64,000 nt of DNA. Source: Pedobacter sp. SYP-B3415 (GTDB lineage: Bacteria > Bacteroidota > Bacteroidia > Sphingobacteriales > Sphingobacteriaceae). Within the stretch, counting starts at the first letter, position 1. Each line of letters starts with the position of its first letter. The stretch spans positions 124,001-188,000 of the forward strand of contig NZ_RXNQ01000031.1 of assembly GCF_004138205.1 (NCBI RefSeq), in the 5' to 3' direction. Shown here piece by piece: positions 35,216 through 43,023 of the stretch. The notes under the pieces were generated by a model that had not been told where the DNA came from, searched no databases, and was given only the letters and a program-made list of their open reading frames with translations. The position numbers and the translations under genes are program-made.

Positions 35216-36361
35216 ATGTCAGGAGGAAAATACAGGAAAGAACACAATTGTCTCAATTGCGGGGAACATGTAGAAAAGCACTACTGCAGCAACTGCGGCC
35301 AGCCGAATATTGAGCTTAAGGAACCATTCTGGCATTTCATCAGCCATAGTATTGGTCACTATTTTCATTTCGACAGCAAGTTCTTTCAAACACTTGTTCC
35401 GCTGCTGACCAAACCAGGACAAGTTACCCTCGATTATATCGCCGGCAAACGCGCAAGATATCTGCCGCCCGTCAGCATGTATATTTTTGTGTCGATCGTT
35501 TATTTCCTGATTGTGCCGCAGGCAGAGAACCATAACCAGACGAAGAAGCAGGTAAAGTCTGAGCAAAAAACGCTGGCTGAAGCAAAAGATCTGCAACAGC
35601 AGATGCAGCTGGCCAAAGACACGATGGAAATGAAGGGCATTCCGGGAGCCAGTGTTGTCGGAACCACCATGGACAGGATTTACGAAAAACTTGACCGCAA
35701 AAAGTTCAGCAAGCTTAGTTTCAGCCAGCAGGCTGTGGTTCTGAAAGACCTTGAGGCCAAACAAAAGGCCGCTCCCGGCGATTCAATTGACCGGATAGTG
35801 AACAGTTACCGCCGCGAACATATTTTAAAGGAAGACAGCACCTATGAATCATATATGATTCGCCAGGGAAGGCTGCCAGCTGAAGATCGCGACAACTGGT
35901 TTGAACGTTTTGAAAAAAAGAAGGATATCAAGCTGAGGGCGAAGACAGGACCTGAATGGACAATAGAAAAAGAGGTTGAAAAATACAGGCCTAAGCAATA
36001 CTTTCTCCTGATGCCTTTATTGGCGTTCTTTATCATGCTTAATTTCAGACGCAATCATATTTATTACCTCGACCACCTCATCTTTACGATCCATGGTATG
36101 ATCGCGTTCTTTATCGTTCAGATCTTCAGTGTGCCGATCCAGAATTATGTATTTGGAGAAAGTTCGTACGTCGGTAAGGCCATAGATATGGTGGTACTGG
36201 CGGGCATCATCTGGTACCTGTATTCCGGGCTTAGAAAATTCTATAACCGTTCCCGCGGTCAGACGATAAAAAAGGTGATTACGCTGGTTATTCTTTACAA
36301 GCTGAGTCTCTTTATCACTGAGAGTGTAATCGAGACTATCTTAGAATATACAGTGGCATAA
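35216..36361 (+). CDS. DUF3667 membrane protein with N-terminal zinc ribbon
   Basis: A 381-residue protein. The N-terminus has a Cys4 ribbon (CLNCGE, then CSNCGQ, residues ~13-30) followed by the DUF3667 core (FWHFISHSIGHYFHFDSKFFQTL, LTKPGQVTLDYIAGKRARYLPP) and a membrane helix (VSMYIFVSIVYFLIV). A long charged linker (about 110-250) leads to three C-terminal helices. Widespread in Bacteroidota; function unknown. Probably cotranscribed with the permease. Confidence 0.9.
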   Translation: MSGGKYRKEHNCLNCGEHVEKHYCSNCGQPNIELKEPFWHFISHSIGHYFHFDSKFFQTLVPLLTKPGQVTLDYIAGKRARYLPPVSMYIFVSIVYFLIVPQAENHNQTKKQVKSEQKTLAEAKDLQQQMQLAKDTMEMKGIPGASVVGTTMDRIYEKLDRKKFSKLSFSQQAVVLKDLEAKQKAAPGDSIDRIVNSYRREHILKEDSTYESYMIRQGRLPAEDRDNWFERFEKKKDIKLRAKTGPEWTIEKEVEKYRPKQYFLLMPLLAFFIMLNFRRNHIYYLDHLIFTIHGMIAFFIVQIFSVPIQNYVFGESSYVGKAIDMVVLAGIIWYLYSGLRKFYNRSRGQTIKKVITLVILYKLSLFITESVIETILEYTVA

Positions 36362-36389
36362 AAACTGTTTCAGAATAAACAATGGCATA

Positions 36390-36420
36390 AAAAAAGCAGG
36401 ACAATGGTCCTGCTTTTTTT
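36390..36420. terminator. Bidirectional terminator between DUF3667 and citrate synthase genes
   Basis: GCAGGAC (36396-36402) pairs with GTCCTGC (36407-36413), loop AATG, with A-run before and T-run after, so it serves both convergent genes. Confidence 0.88.
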
Positions 36421-36435
36421 ATGGTTGTACGGTAT

Positions 36436-37725
36436 TTAACCGCGGTCTTTGATCGGAACAAATTCACGATCTTTATGCCCAACGTAAACCTGGCGCGGTC
36501 TGTTGATAGGTTCCTTATTCTCATGCATTTCCTTCCACTGTGCAATCCAACCCGGCAGGCGGCCCAGTGCAAAAAGGACAGTAAACATTTCAGACGGAAA
36601 ACCGAGCGCCCTGTAAATGATACCTGAATAAAAGTCGACATTCGGATATAGTTTACGGTCGATAAAATACTGATCTGTAAGCGCGGCCTCTTCAAGTTTC
36701 TTAGCAATTTCGAGCACGGGATCGTCGATACCAAGGTTTTCAAGAATATCATCGCAGGCTTTTTTGATGATCTTGGCGCGTGGATCAAAATTTTTGTACA
36801 CCCGGTGTCCAAATCCCATCATACGGAAAGGATCATTCTTATCTTTCGCTTTATTGATCCATTTTTCGGTGTCCCCGCCATCTTCTTTTATCAATTCAAG
36901 CATTTCGATAACGGCCTGGTTCGCTCCGCCATGCAGCGGGCCCCAGAGAGCTGCAATTCCTGCCGAGATCGAAGCGTACAGGTTACAATCAGAAGAGCCA
37001 ACCATACGAACGGTTGATGCCGAACAGTTCTGCTCATGATCTGCATGCAGGATCAGCAGTTTGTTCATGGCACTTACCACTACCGGATTCACTTCATAAT
37101 CTTCGGTACGCTGGCCGAAGGTCATCCAAAGGTAATTTGTCACATAGTCATACTTGTTCTTTGGATAAATAAGCGGATGACCAAGCGATTTTTTATAGAT
37201 AAACGCTACCAGTGTAGTCATTTTTGCCATCAGTTTGATGATGGTCAGATCTTTTTCTTCCGGAGTCTGTTGTGACTTCAGGCATTCAGGATAAAAAGTT
37301 GAAAGTGAACAAACCAGCGAGATGAGTTGCGCCATCGGGTGCGACCGCGATGGATAACCATCAAAAAACTTCTTCATGTCTTCATGAATCAGTGTGTGCA
37401 TGCTGATATCACTTTGAAATTTATCCAGTTCAGCCTGAGTTGGCAGGTCTCCATAGATAAGCAGGTAGGCTACTTCGAGGAAACTGGATTTTTCTGCAAG
37501 CTCTTCGATTGCATAACCGCGGTATTTCAGGATGCCTTCTTCACCGTCGAGAAAGGTAACGGCACTTTTCGTAGAGCCCGTGTTTTTGTAGCCTGTATCC
37601 AGAGTTATGAACCCTGTTTGATCGCGCAACTTGGCAATATCAATGGCTTTTTCATTCTCGCTACCGGTAATAACCGGCAATTCTATGGTTTTCCCGTCAA
37701 CTTTGATTTCTGCAATATCTGACAT
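36436..37725 (-). CDS. gltA: Citrate synthase
   Basis: Condenses acetyl-CoA and oxaloacetate at the entry of the TCA cycle. Length of 429 residues and an N-terminal extension fit the hexameric, NADH-sensitive type. Catalytic histidines lie in LHADHEQNCS and in the LHGG of WGPLHGGANQ, with the Asp in VDFYSG; the GFGHRVYKNFDPRA block is intact. Monocistronic, with a strong terminator downstream and 83 bp to the next gene start. Confidence 0.97.
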   Translation of the reverse strand: MSDIAEIKVDGKTIELPVITGSENEKAIDIAKLRDQTGFITLDTGYKNTGSTKSAVTFLDGEEGILKYRGYAIEELAEKSSFLEVAYLLIYGDLPTQAELDKFQSDISMHTLIHEDMKKFFDGYPSRSHPMAQLISLVCSLSTFYPECLKSQQTPEEKDLTIIKLMAKMTTLVAFIYKKSLGHPLIYPKNKYDYVTNYLWMTFGQRTEDYEVNPVVVSAMNKLLILHADHEQNCSASTVRMVGSSDCNLYASISAGIAALWGPLHGGANQAVIEMLELIKEDGGDTEKWINKAKDKNDPFRMMGFGHRVYKNFDPRAKIIKKACDDILENLGIDDPVLEIAKKLEEAALTDQYFIDRKLYPNVDFYSGIIYRALGFPSEMFTVLFALGRLPGWIAQWKEMHENKEPINRPRQVYVGHKDREFVPIKDRG

Positions 37726-37808
37726 GTGCTTCTAATTATTTATGATATAAAAGTAGTTAAATAGACCTTAAAGGTGCCTTATCTGATGTTAATTTCGTGT
37801 TAAAATGC

Positions 37809-38342
37809 CTACTTAGCCTTAATCTCTTCTAAAATGTTACCACATTCCATCATCTCGTCGCCGTAGTAAGGATTCTGGATTTTTTCATCTGATGACAGCC
37901 AGTCGCCCCCATCACCATTGTTGGCCATCGGGCAATGCTGAACATAGATCTTACCGGTAACCAGCGAAGTATTTTTAAAAAGCCCGATAAGATCTTCACT
38001 CAATGAGGTGAAGTGCTTACGCTGTTCTGCCAGGTCTTTTGCTTCACTGATCTTTTTGTTGAGTGACAGCGCGGTTTCGCAGCCTGATACATTCTTTAGC
38101 TCGGGCTGAAGACTTACAGAAGCTTGTTTGGCTGCATCAAAGTTTGAGCTGACCAGCGCATCCTTCAGGCGGATGTATTGGGTATAAACGTTTTGAATCT
38201 GAGGATCCTTTATTTTTATTGGCACGGTGGCTACGGGAACCACATTTTCTTCTTTTTCCTGATGGGCATCGGCATGTTCCTGTTTGCTGTTGCCGCAGGC
38301 AAAAAACGCGAGGCAAGAGGCAAGCATGAGTAGTTTTTTCAT
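37809..38342 (-). CDS. DUF3347 lipoprotein, probable copper-binding
   Basis: A 177-residue lipoprotein; start taken at MKKLLMLASCLAFFACG, whose lipobox is FFAC (the frame extends eight codons further upstream). The mature protein is a helical DUF3347 domain with the signature YVQHCPMANNGDGGDWLSSDEKIQNPYYG, then MMECG. This domain is found fused to or beside CusB-type efflux adaptors, and its Cys, His and Met cluster suggests Cu(I) binding. The linker after the lipid anchor is rich in His and acidic residues. No efflux genes are adjacent here. Confidence 0.85.
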   Translation of the reverse strand: MKKLLMLASCLAFFACGNSKQEHADAHQEKEENVVPVATVPIKIKDPQIQNVYTQYIRLKDALVSSNFDAAKQASVSLQPELKNVSGCETALSLNKKISEAKDLAEQRKHFTSLSEDLIGLFKNTSLVTGKIYVQHCPMANNGDGGDWLSSDEKIQNPYYGDEMMECGNILEEIKAK

Positions 38343-38433
38343 TCGTATTGTGTTAATATATGGCATCAGTGGAAAGTTGCCACGTCTCCCGGTGTTATTC
38401 GGTTATGCGCTCAAAATAGCAATTTATATCGTA

Positions 38434-38465
38434 AAAAAATAAAAAAAGCCCCGAGTTTGCGGGGC
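38434..38465 (-). terminator. Terminator of the beta-barrel gene at 38.5 kb
   Basis: GCCCCG (38448-38453) pairs with CGGGGC (38460-38465); on the minus strand the stem is followed by a T-run (A-run at 38434-38447). It lies just after the stop at 38490. Confidence 0.85.
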
Positions 38466-38489
38466 TTTATTCGTTTCATGAAATTGAGG

Positions 38490-38990
38490 TTACAGTTTAA
38501 AACCGTAAGCCAGTCTTAGTCCTACCTGACCAATGTTGTTACCGCTTTGCGGAAGGCCTTCATACTTAACGCTTAAGTCAAGACCGTTGCTCCATGCATA
38601 TCCAAGACTCGGCGAATACAGGAAGCGGGTACCGCCACCTTCGTTGGTACCAAAGGCCGCTCCAAGTTCTCCTGAACCATAAGCACCTGAACCTGTATCA
38701 TTCAAGAATACTTTAACACCTGCTTTAGCGGGGATATAACCAAAATCAGGCACGTTGTCTTTTCCAAAGAAGTGCGTATAGCCTGTAGTTACAGGGATCG
38801 ATACGCGTTTAGATACGTCAAACTGTAAGCGAAGGTCTCCGCCCAGTGCAAATCCGTGTCCGTCATTCGTCGGGATGCCGCCGTTTAATCCGATACCAAG
38901 TTTTGTCGTTGATTGGGCTTTGCTTTCTGTCGAGAAAAGTATCACTGCTACTGCTGCAGCGGCAGCGATCATTTTTGTTAATTTTTTCAT
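38490..38990 (-). CDS. Small outer-membrane beta-barrel protein
   Basis: A 166-residue exported protein. Signal peptide about 1-25 (ending STESKAQ). The mature part is Gly-rich and strand-like (TKLGIGLNGGIPTND, FALGGDLRLQFDVSKRVSIPVTTGYTHFFG, GVKVFLND, SLGYAWSNGLDLSVKYEG) and ends in the aromatic YGFKL, as in outer-membrane barrels. Probably eight strands. Function unknown. The 205 bp between its start and miaA holds no feature I can name. Confidence 0.82.
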   Translation of the reverse strand: MKKLTKMIAAAAAVAVILFSTESKAQSTTKLGIGLNGGIPTNDGHGFALGGDLRLQFDVSKRVSIPVTTGYTHFFGKDNVPDFGYIPAKAGVKVFLNDTGSGAYGSGELGAAFGTNEGGGTRFLYSPSLGYAWSNGLDLSVKYEGLPQSGNNIGQVGLRLAYGFKL

Positions 38991-39195
38991 TTCGAGTTTT
39001 TCATTTAGTGTTTGAGTGCCACGGTCAAAGATTCCCTTTTCCCGCTGGCCGTGCCCGGCAGCTCAGTTTTCTCACCCTTTCAAAAGGCATGCCAATCCAT
39101 TGTTCCAACCGCGCCAGGCACCAGCCGGAAGCCTTCAAACCACAGATAACTAAGGCTTTCAGCCCGAATAACGCCGGTAAATCTGTTCGGGTTAA

Positions 39196-40158
39196 TTAAT
39201 CGGGCTTTGTCGGAAATTCAAGACCTGCCTGAGCCAGAATCTGACAAATCGCTTCCGTTTGCGTGGCAATGGGTGTGTTAGCGGGCAGCCAGTTGATGGC
39301 AATACCGTCTTTCTCCATCTTTCTGAAAAACGTCATCTGCCGTTTGGTGAACTGACGGATCGCAAAATTAAGTTGTTCACGCAGCTGCGCTCTGTCAAGC
39401 GCTCCTTCAAGATGCTGCGCAAGGTATTTATACTCCAGGCCATAAAATTTAAGCTGGTCGGCAGAGACCCCGTTCGCAAGCAGCTGTTCAGCTTCAGCAA
39501 CCAGACCGGCCTGAAGCCGGTCATCGAGCCGCTTTTCGATACGAGACCAGCGTTCATCGCGCGCCAGCTCTAACCCGAAAACGACCGGAATCAAGCGAGG
39601 TCGTGCCTTTTGAGGCATGCTGTTTTCCTGTAAGTGCATTGCTTTTTCTATTGCCCTGATGGTTCGTTTTTTTGTGCCCGTATCGGCATTCAGGCGCAGC
39701 GACTCGGGGAAATTTTGAAGCTTCCTGATCAGATCGGGAAGCTCATCATGTTCCAGGCGTTGCCGCAGATTCATATTTACGGGTACCAGGGTTTCCTGAT
39801 AATTCTTCAGCAGGGCATGAATGTATAAACCCGTTCCCCCGCAAAGAATTGCACGTTTTCCGCGTCTGGTTATATCTTCAAAAGTTCTGTAAAAATCGTT
39901 TGTATATTGAGCAACGTCATAACTGGCACCCGCCGGCAAAATGTCAATCAGATGGTATGGAATGTGACTGCCTGTTTCCGTCTCATACTCCGTCAGGTCT
40001 TTTCCCGTACCTATATCCATCCCCTTAAAAACCTGCCTGCTGTCTGCACTGATGATTTCGGCATCGAGTATGGTAGCAAGGCGGACGGCAAGCCGGGTCT
40101 TTCCTGAGGCCGTGGGGCCAAGAATCACGATGAGGTTAGGTATTTCCTGATCAGACAT
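39196..40158 (-). CDS. miaA: tRNA dimethylallyltransferase MiaA
   Basis: Transfers dimethylallyl to A37 of tRNAs reading U-starting codons. P-loop GPTASGKT near residues 13-20, the catalytic block SADSRQVFKGMDIGTGKD (Asp at ~38), and FGLELARDERWSRIEKRLD are all present; 320 residues, normal. The start overlaps the 3' end of the upstream gene by 8 bp, so the two are translationally coupled. Confidence 0.96.
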   Translation of the reverse strand: MSDQEIPNLIVILGPTASGKTRLAVRLATILDAEIISADSRQVFKGMDIGTGKDLTEYETETGSHIPYHLIDILPAGASYDVAQYTNDFYRTFEDITRRGKRAILCGGTGLYIHALLKNYQETLVPVNMNLRQRLEHDELPDLIRKLQNFPESLRLNADTGTKKRTIRAIEKAMHLQENSMPQKARPRLIPVVFGLELARDERWSRIEKRLDDRLQAGLVAEAEQLLANGVSADQLKFYGLEYKYLAQHLEGALDRAQLREQLNFAIRQFTKRQMTFFRKMEKDGIAINWLPANTPIATQTEAICQILAQAGLEFPTKPD

Positions 40159-40924
40159 CTAAGATATATTTCAAACTTCCTGTATTAAAAGGTTTAGCAG
40201 TGCAATCGGCGGTTTCGTTATTCTTCCTGACCCGCTCACCGTTTCTGAGTTCAAAGTACAAAGGTGGGGTTTCGCCCGCTAATTTAAAACCAAGCGTTTC
40301 ATAACCTTTGCCGAGCGACCAGTCCCTGTCCGCATACGACATGACATCTTGAACCCCGAGCTCTGTGATAGCATGTTGAAGCAGTTTGCTGAGTCCGCCG
40401 GTTATCCTGAAACCCGAAAGTCCGGCAAAGCGGATTAATTCTGTAGAGATATGCTGCACGCCCCGGCTTTCCATTTGCCTCAGCGGACCAAATGTAGCCA
40501 CAGCCACCGGCATATCATCTTTAAAAAGCGCATAACGATATTTTGCGCGTACCGCACCCTGCAAATGATGATCGTCGAGAAAGGCTGATGTGGCCCGGCT
40601 ATCGAGTACTGATGCGTGTGTCTGACGGGCATATATCTTCCGGTCAAGGCCGAGCAGTGAACGGACGCGGCTCAATACCTGCTCGGGCCTGGCCTTCCAG
40701 ACATCTTCCCACAAGTGAATGAGAAAATGTCCCGACTGTGCGTAACGCGCCTGAACGGAAAGTAATTTAGCGGGCGTGTCCTTTGTAAAGAGACTCACAA
40801 AGTGTATAACCAGGCGCTGTGGCGGAAAGGCGGCTAGCAGCATTCCCTCTTCCTCAAAAACCTGGCAATTCGCAGGCTCCCCGAGACGATTTACAACCGC
40901 AGCGGACCAGTCTCTCAGATCCAA
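40151..40924 (-). CDS. GNAT-like domain protein related to phage homing-endonuclease proteins
   Basis: A 257-residue protein. Its C-terminal ~150 residues have the pattern I know from Hef-like phage proteins: FLDDHHLQGA, VATFGPLRQ, ELIRFA, ITGGLSKLLQHA, SYADRDWSLGKGYETLGF and PPLYFEL. In phages this GNAT-like domain follows a Vsr-type nuclease domain. Here the N-terminal ~100 residues retain a segment like the end of that nuclease (HFLIHLWEDVWKARPEQVLSRVRSLLG), but no nuclease catalytic motif is obvious. It overlaps miaA at its 3' end and a 126-residue gene at its 5' end, in a three-gene unit. Role unknown; it may be a domesticated phage-derived protein. Confidence 0.7.
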   Translation of the reverse strand: MDLRDWSAAVVNRLGEPANCQVFEEEGMLLAAFPPQRLVIHFVSLFTKDTPAKLLSVQARYAQSGHFLIHLWEDVWKARPEQVLSRVRSLLGLDRKIYARQTHASVLDSRATSAFLDDHHLQGAVRAKYRYALFKDDMPVAVATFGPLRQMESRGVQHISTELIRFAGLSGFRITGGLSKLLQHAITELGVQDVMSYADRDWSLGKGYETLGFKLAGETPPLYFELRNGERVRKNNETADCTAKPFNTGSLKYILDV

Positions 40925-41295
40925 TCGTTTTGCTTAAACTTTTTAAAGCCGATAGCCAGCAGGTTTTCAATCTCTGCGAGGATGGTATCATCCAGTTCAT
41001 TTATTTTGAAGTGACCATCGCCGCTTTGCAATGAAGTCAGCGCAGAGCCGGGATTCGAATCGTCGGCCGTATCTGGCGGAAGGAAATGAAAATCAACTGC
41101 CGTACCGTCTATTTCAAGTGAAGCAAAGTGAAGCTCAGTACGTTCCTGACCTTTTACTTCGATTTTTTTTTCACTCCAGAGGTCGTAAACCGTTTCGCTG
41201 TTTTCCCTGACTACAAAACCAAGGGCCGCATAGGGCTGCAGGACTGCCCTGATGGTTTGAAAAATTTCTACAGGATCTGTTTTCATATTCATCAT
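40915..41295 (-). CDS. Conserved protein of unknown function
   Basis: A 126-residue cytosolic protein, no signal peptide. The sequence predicts a small alpha/beta domain (IFQTIRAVLQPYAALGFVVRENSETVYDLWSEKK, then ERTELHFASLEIDGTAVDFHFLPP, then DDTILAEIENLLAIGFKKFKQ). I do not recognise a named family. The start could be either of two Met codons two residues apart. It overlaps the GNAT-like gene by 10 bp, which argues that they act together. Confidence 0.7.
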   Translation of the reverse strand: MMNMKTDPVEIFQTIRAVLQPYAALGFVVRENSETVYDLWSEKKIEVKGQERTELHFASLEIDGTAVDFHFLPPDTADDSNPGSALTSLQSGDGHFKINELDDTILAEIENLLAIGFKKFKQNDWI

Positions 41296-41329
41296 TTAAA
41301 CGCCGCGGGCGGTAATTGGTTTCACAAAT

Positions 41330-42463
41330 TTAGCCTGCGGTTGCAATATTTTGTGTGCTGGTTCCGGCAAACTGCAGATTTTCCCACCATGCATCAGCGG
41401 GCCGTTCACTGATCCGGAATGTATGGCCGGGCCGGGGCGTCAATAAAGGCATGCCGGTCTCGAGCGCTTTGGCACGGACCCGGATCACAGATTCATTCCA
41501 GGGGTGCATGGCCAGCGTAAATTTTCCCCAGTGCACCGGCATCAGTGCAGCTGTGCGCAGATCAGCGGCGGCAGCTACAGTTTCTTCCGGAAACATATGA
41601 ATGTAAGGCCAAAACTCATTGTATTGCCCACACTCAAGCAGGGCAAGATCGAATGGTCCGTACGCCTCGCCGATGTCTTTAAAATGCGGACCATAACCCG
41701 AATCGCCGCCCAAAAAAAGCCGCTTGTTACCCGTTTGCAGGACAAACCCTGACCAGGCCGTCTGGTTCCGCTTAAACAGCCTGCCGCTAAAGTGTCTGGC
41801 CGGCACCGCTCTTAATGAGAAGCCTGCTGCTTCGGCGTGCTCATACCAGGCAAGCTCGTGTATGCGTGAAGACTCAATCTGCCAGTGCTCAAGATGCGCA
41901 CCGACGCCCAGCGAGCAAATAAAAATAGTCTTTTCTTTTCTCAGTTTTTTGATCACTTGAAAATCCATGTGGTCATAATGATCATGTGTAATGAGAACGA
42001 CATCAGGTACAGGCAATTTGCCGGTATCCATAAAATTCATGCCCTCAAAACACTTGGTCCCGATAAAGTCAAATGGCGATGTACGCTCACTAAACACCGG
42101 ATCAACCAGCAGCGATTTGCCTTCAGACTGGATCAGGTAACTGGAGTGCCCGAACCATGTTATACATAATTCGCTTCCGGCGCCGCCGTGGCGTGTAAAG
42201 TCGGGTAAGGCAGGAACAATCGGGACAGGCGGCCGCCTCGCCGGATCACCTTTCAGAAACGCGCGAAGAATGGTAACCATGCTGACGCCCTCCGGCTGCA
42301 TAGGTGTTGGCAATAAGTTGTTCAGAGCACCATTTGCATAATTTGGCTGTGCCCTAATTCGTTCCAGGCGAAAACCGGCGGGCAGCCGGCCAAACACAGG
42401 CAGTTTGAGAATCCACCAGACAAGCGCGGTGGCAGCAACTATAAATATCAGAAAATAGATCAT
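41330..42463 (-). CDS. MBL-fold metallo-hydrolase, NAPE-PLD-like
   Basis: A 377-residue protein with one N-terminal membrane helix (about 1-20) and a metallo-beta-lactamase fold. The metal motif HDHYDH (about 165-170) follows VVLITH, and other ligands are in VPARHFSG and LGGDSGYGPHF plus the late MPVHWGKF. The order and TWFGHSSYLIQ start resemble N-acyl-phosphatidylethanolamine phospholipase D and UlaG-like lipid or sugar hydrolases. The membrane anchor favours a lipid substrate, but this is an inference. Confidence 0.9.
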   Translation of the reverse strand: MIYFLIFIVAATALVWWILKLPVFGRLPAGFRLERIRAQPNYANGALNNLLPTPMQPEGVSMVTILRAFLKGDPARRPPVPIVPALPDFTRHGGAGSELCITWFGHSSYLIQSEGKSLLVDPVFSERTSPFDFIGTKCFEGMNFMDTGKLPVPDVVLITHDHYDHMDFQVIKKLRKEKTIFICSLGVGAHLEHWQIESSRIHELAWYEHAEAAGFSLRAVPARHFSGRLFKRNQTAWSGFVLQTGNKRLFLGGDSGYGPHFKDIGEAYGPFDLALLECGQYNEFWPYIHMFPEETVAAAADLRTAALMPVHWGKFTLAMHPWNESVIRVRAKALETGMPLLTPRPGHTFRISERPADAWWENLQFAGTSTQNIATAG

Positions 42464-42600
42464 GGTGATTGTGCGGTTTGCAAAGGTAAACTTAAGGCGT
42501 TACGACCCAAAAATTTCAGGTTTTTTTCAGTCCATGTGCGATAGTTATGAGAAATGTTAGACAATCGCCTAAAAGGCAAGGTTTTTGTTTACACTTTGCG

Positions 42601-42966
42601 ATGCCGCAAACTAAAAAAGTAATTCTCGCAGATGACGACCCAGGAATTCTGGACGCCGTTGGTCTGATTCTGCAATATGAGGGATACGAACTTCTCGCCA
42701 CAGATAACGGAAACAGCGTTTTTCAGCTTGTTGATCCACAGACGAACATTTTATTGTTAGACATCTGGATGTCCGGATCTGACGGCCGGGATATATGCCG
42801 CAAGTTAAAAAGCGATCAGCAAACCAAACACATTCCAATCATTCTTTTCTCTGCAGGCGCCGAGCTTGAAAGATCAGCTAAAGATGCAGGTGCAGATGAT
42901 TTTATTCCCAAGCCCTTCGAAATTTCTGACCTCGTGAACCGGATTGAACGCTTAACCGCGCACTAG
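42601..42966 (+). CDS. Single-domain response regulator, second copy
   Basis: A REC-only protein of 121 residues, started at MPQTKKVILADDDPG because the 18 codons upstream read through a promoter-like TTACACTTTGCG that ends next to this ATG. Phosphoacceptor Asp54 in LLDIWM; acidic DDD at 10-12; LFSAGAE Ser at ~83; Lys in PKPFE at ~104. It is clearly similar to the receiver at 28573-28938, so the two are paralogues. No neighbouring kinase. Confidence 0.9.
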   Translation: MPQTKKVILADDDPGILDAVGLILQYEGYELLATDNGNSVFQLVDPQTNILLLDIWMSGSDGRDICRKLKSDQQTKHIPIILFSAGAELERSAKDAGADDFIPKPFEISDLVNRIERLTAH

Positions 42967-43023
42967 CACATAACGAGCCCGGCAGCAGGCGCCTACAGAA
43001 AACTTGGCTAGCCCTGACCGTTG

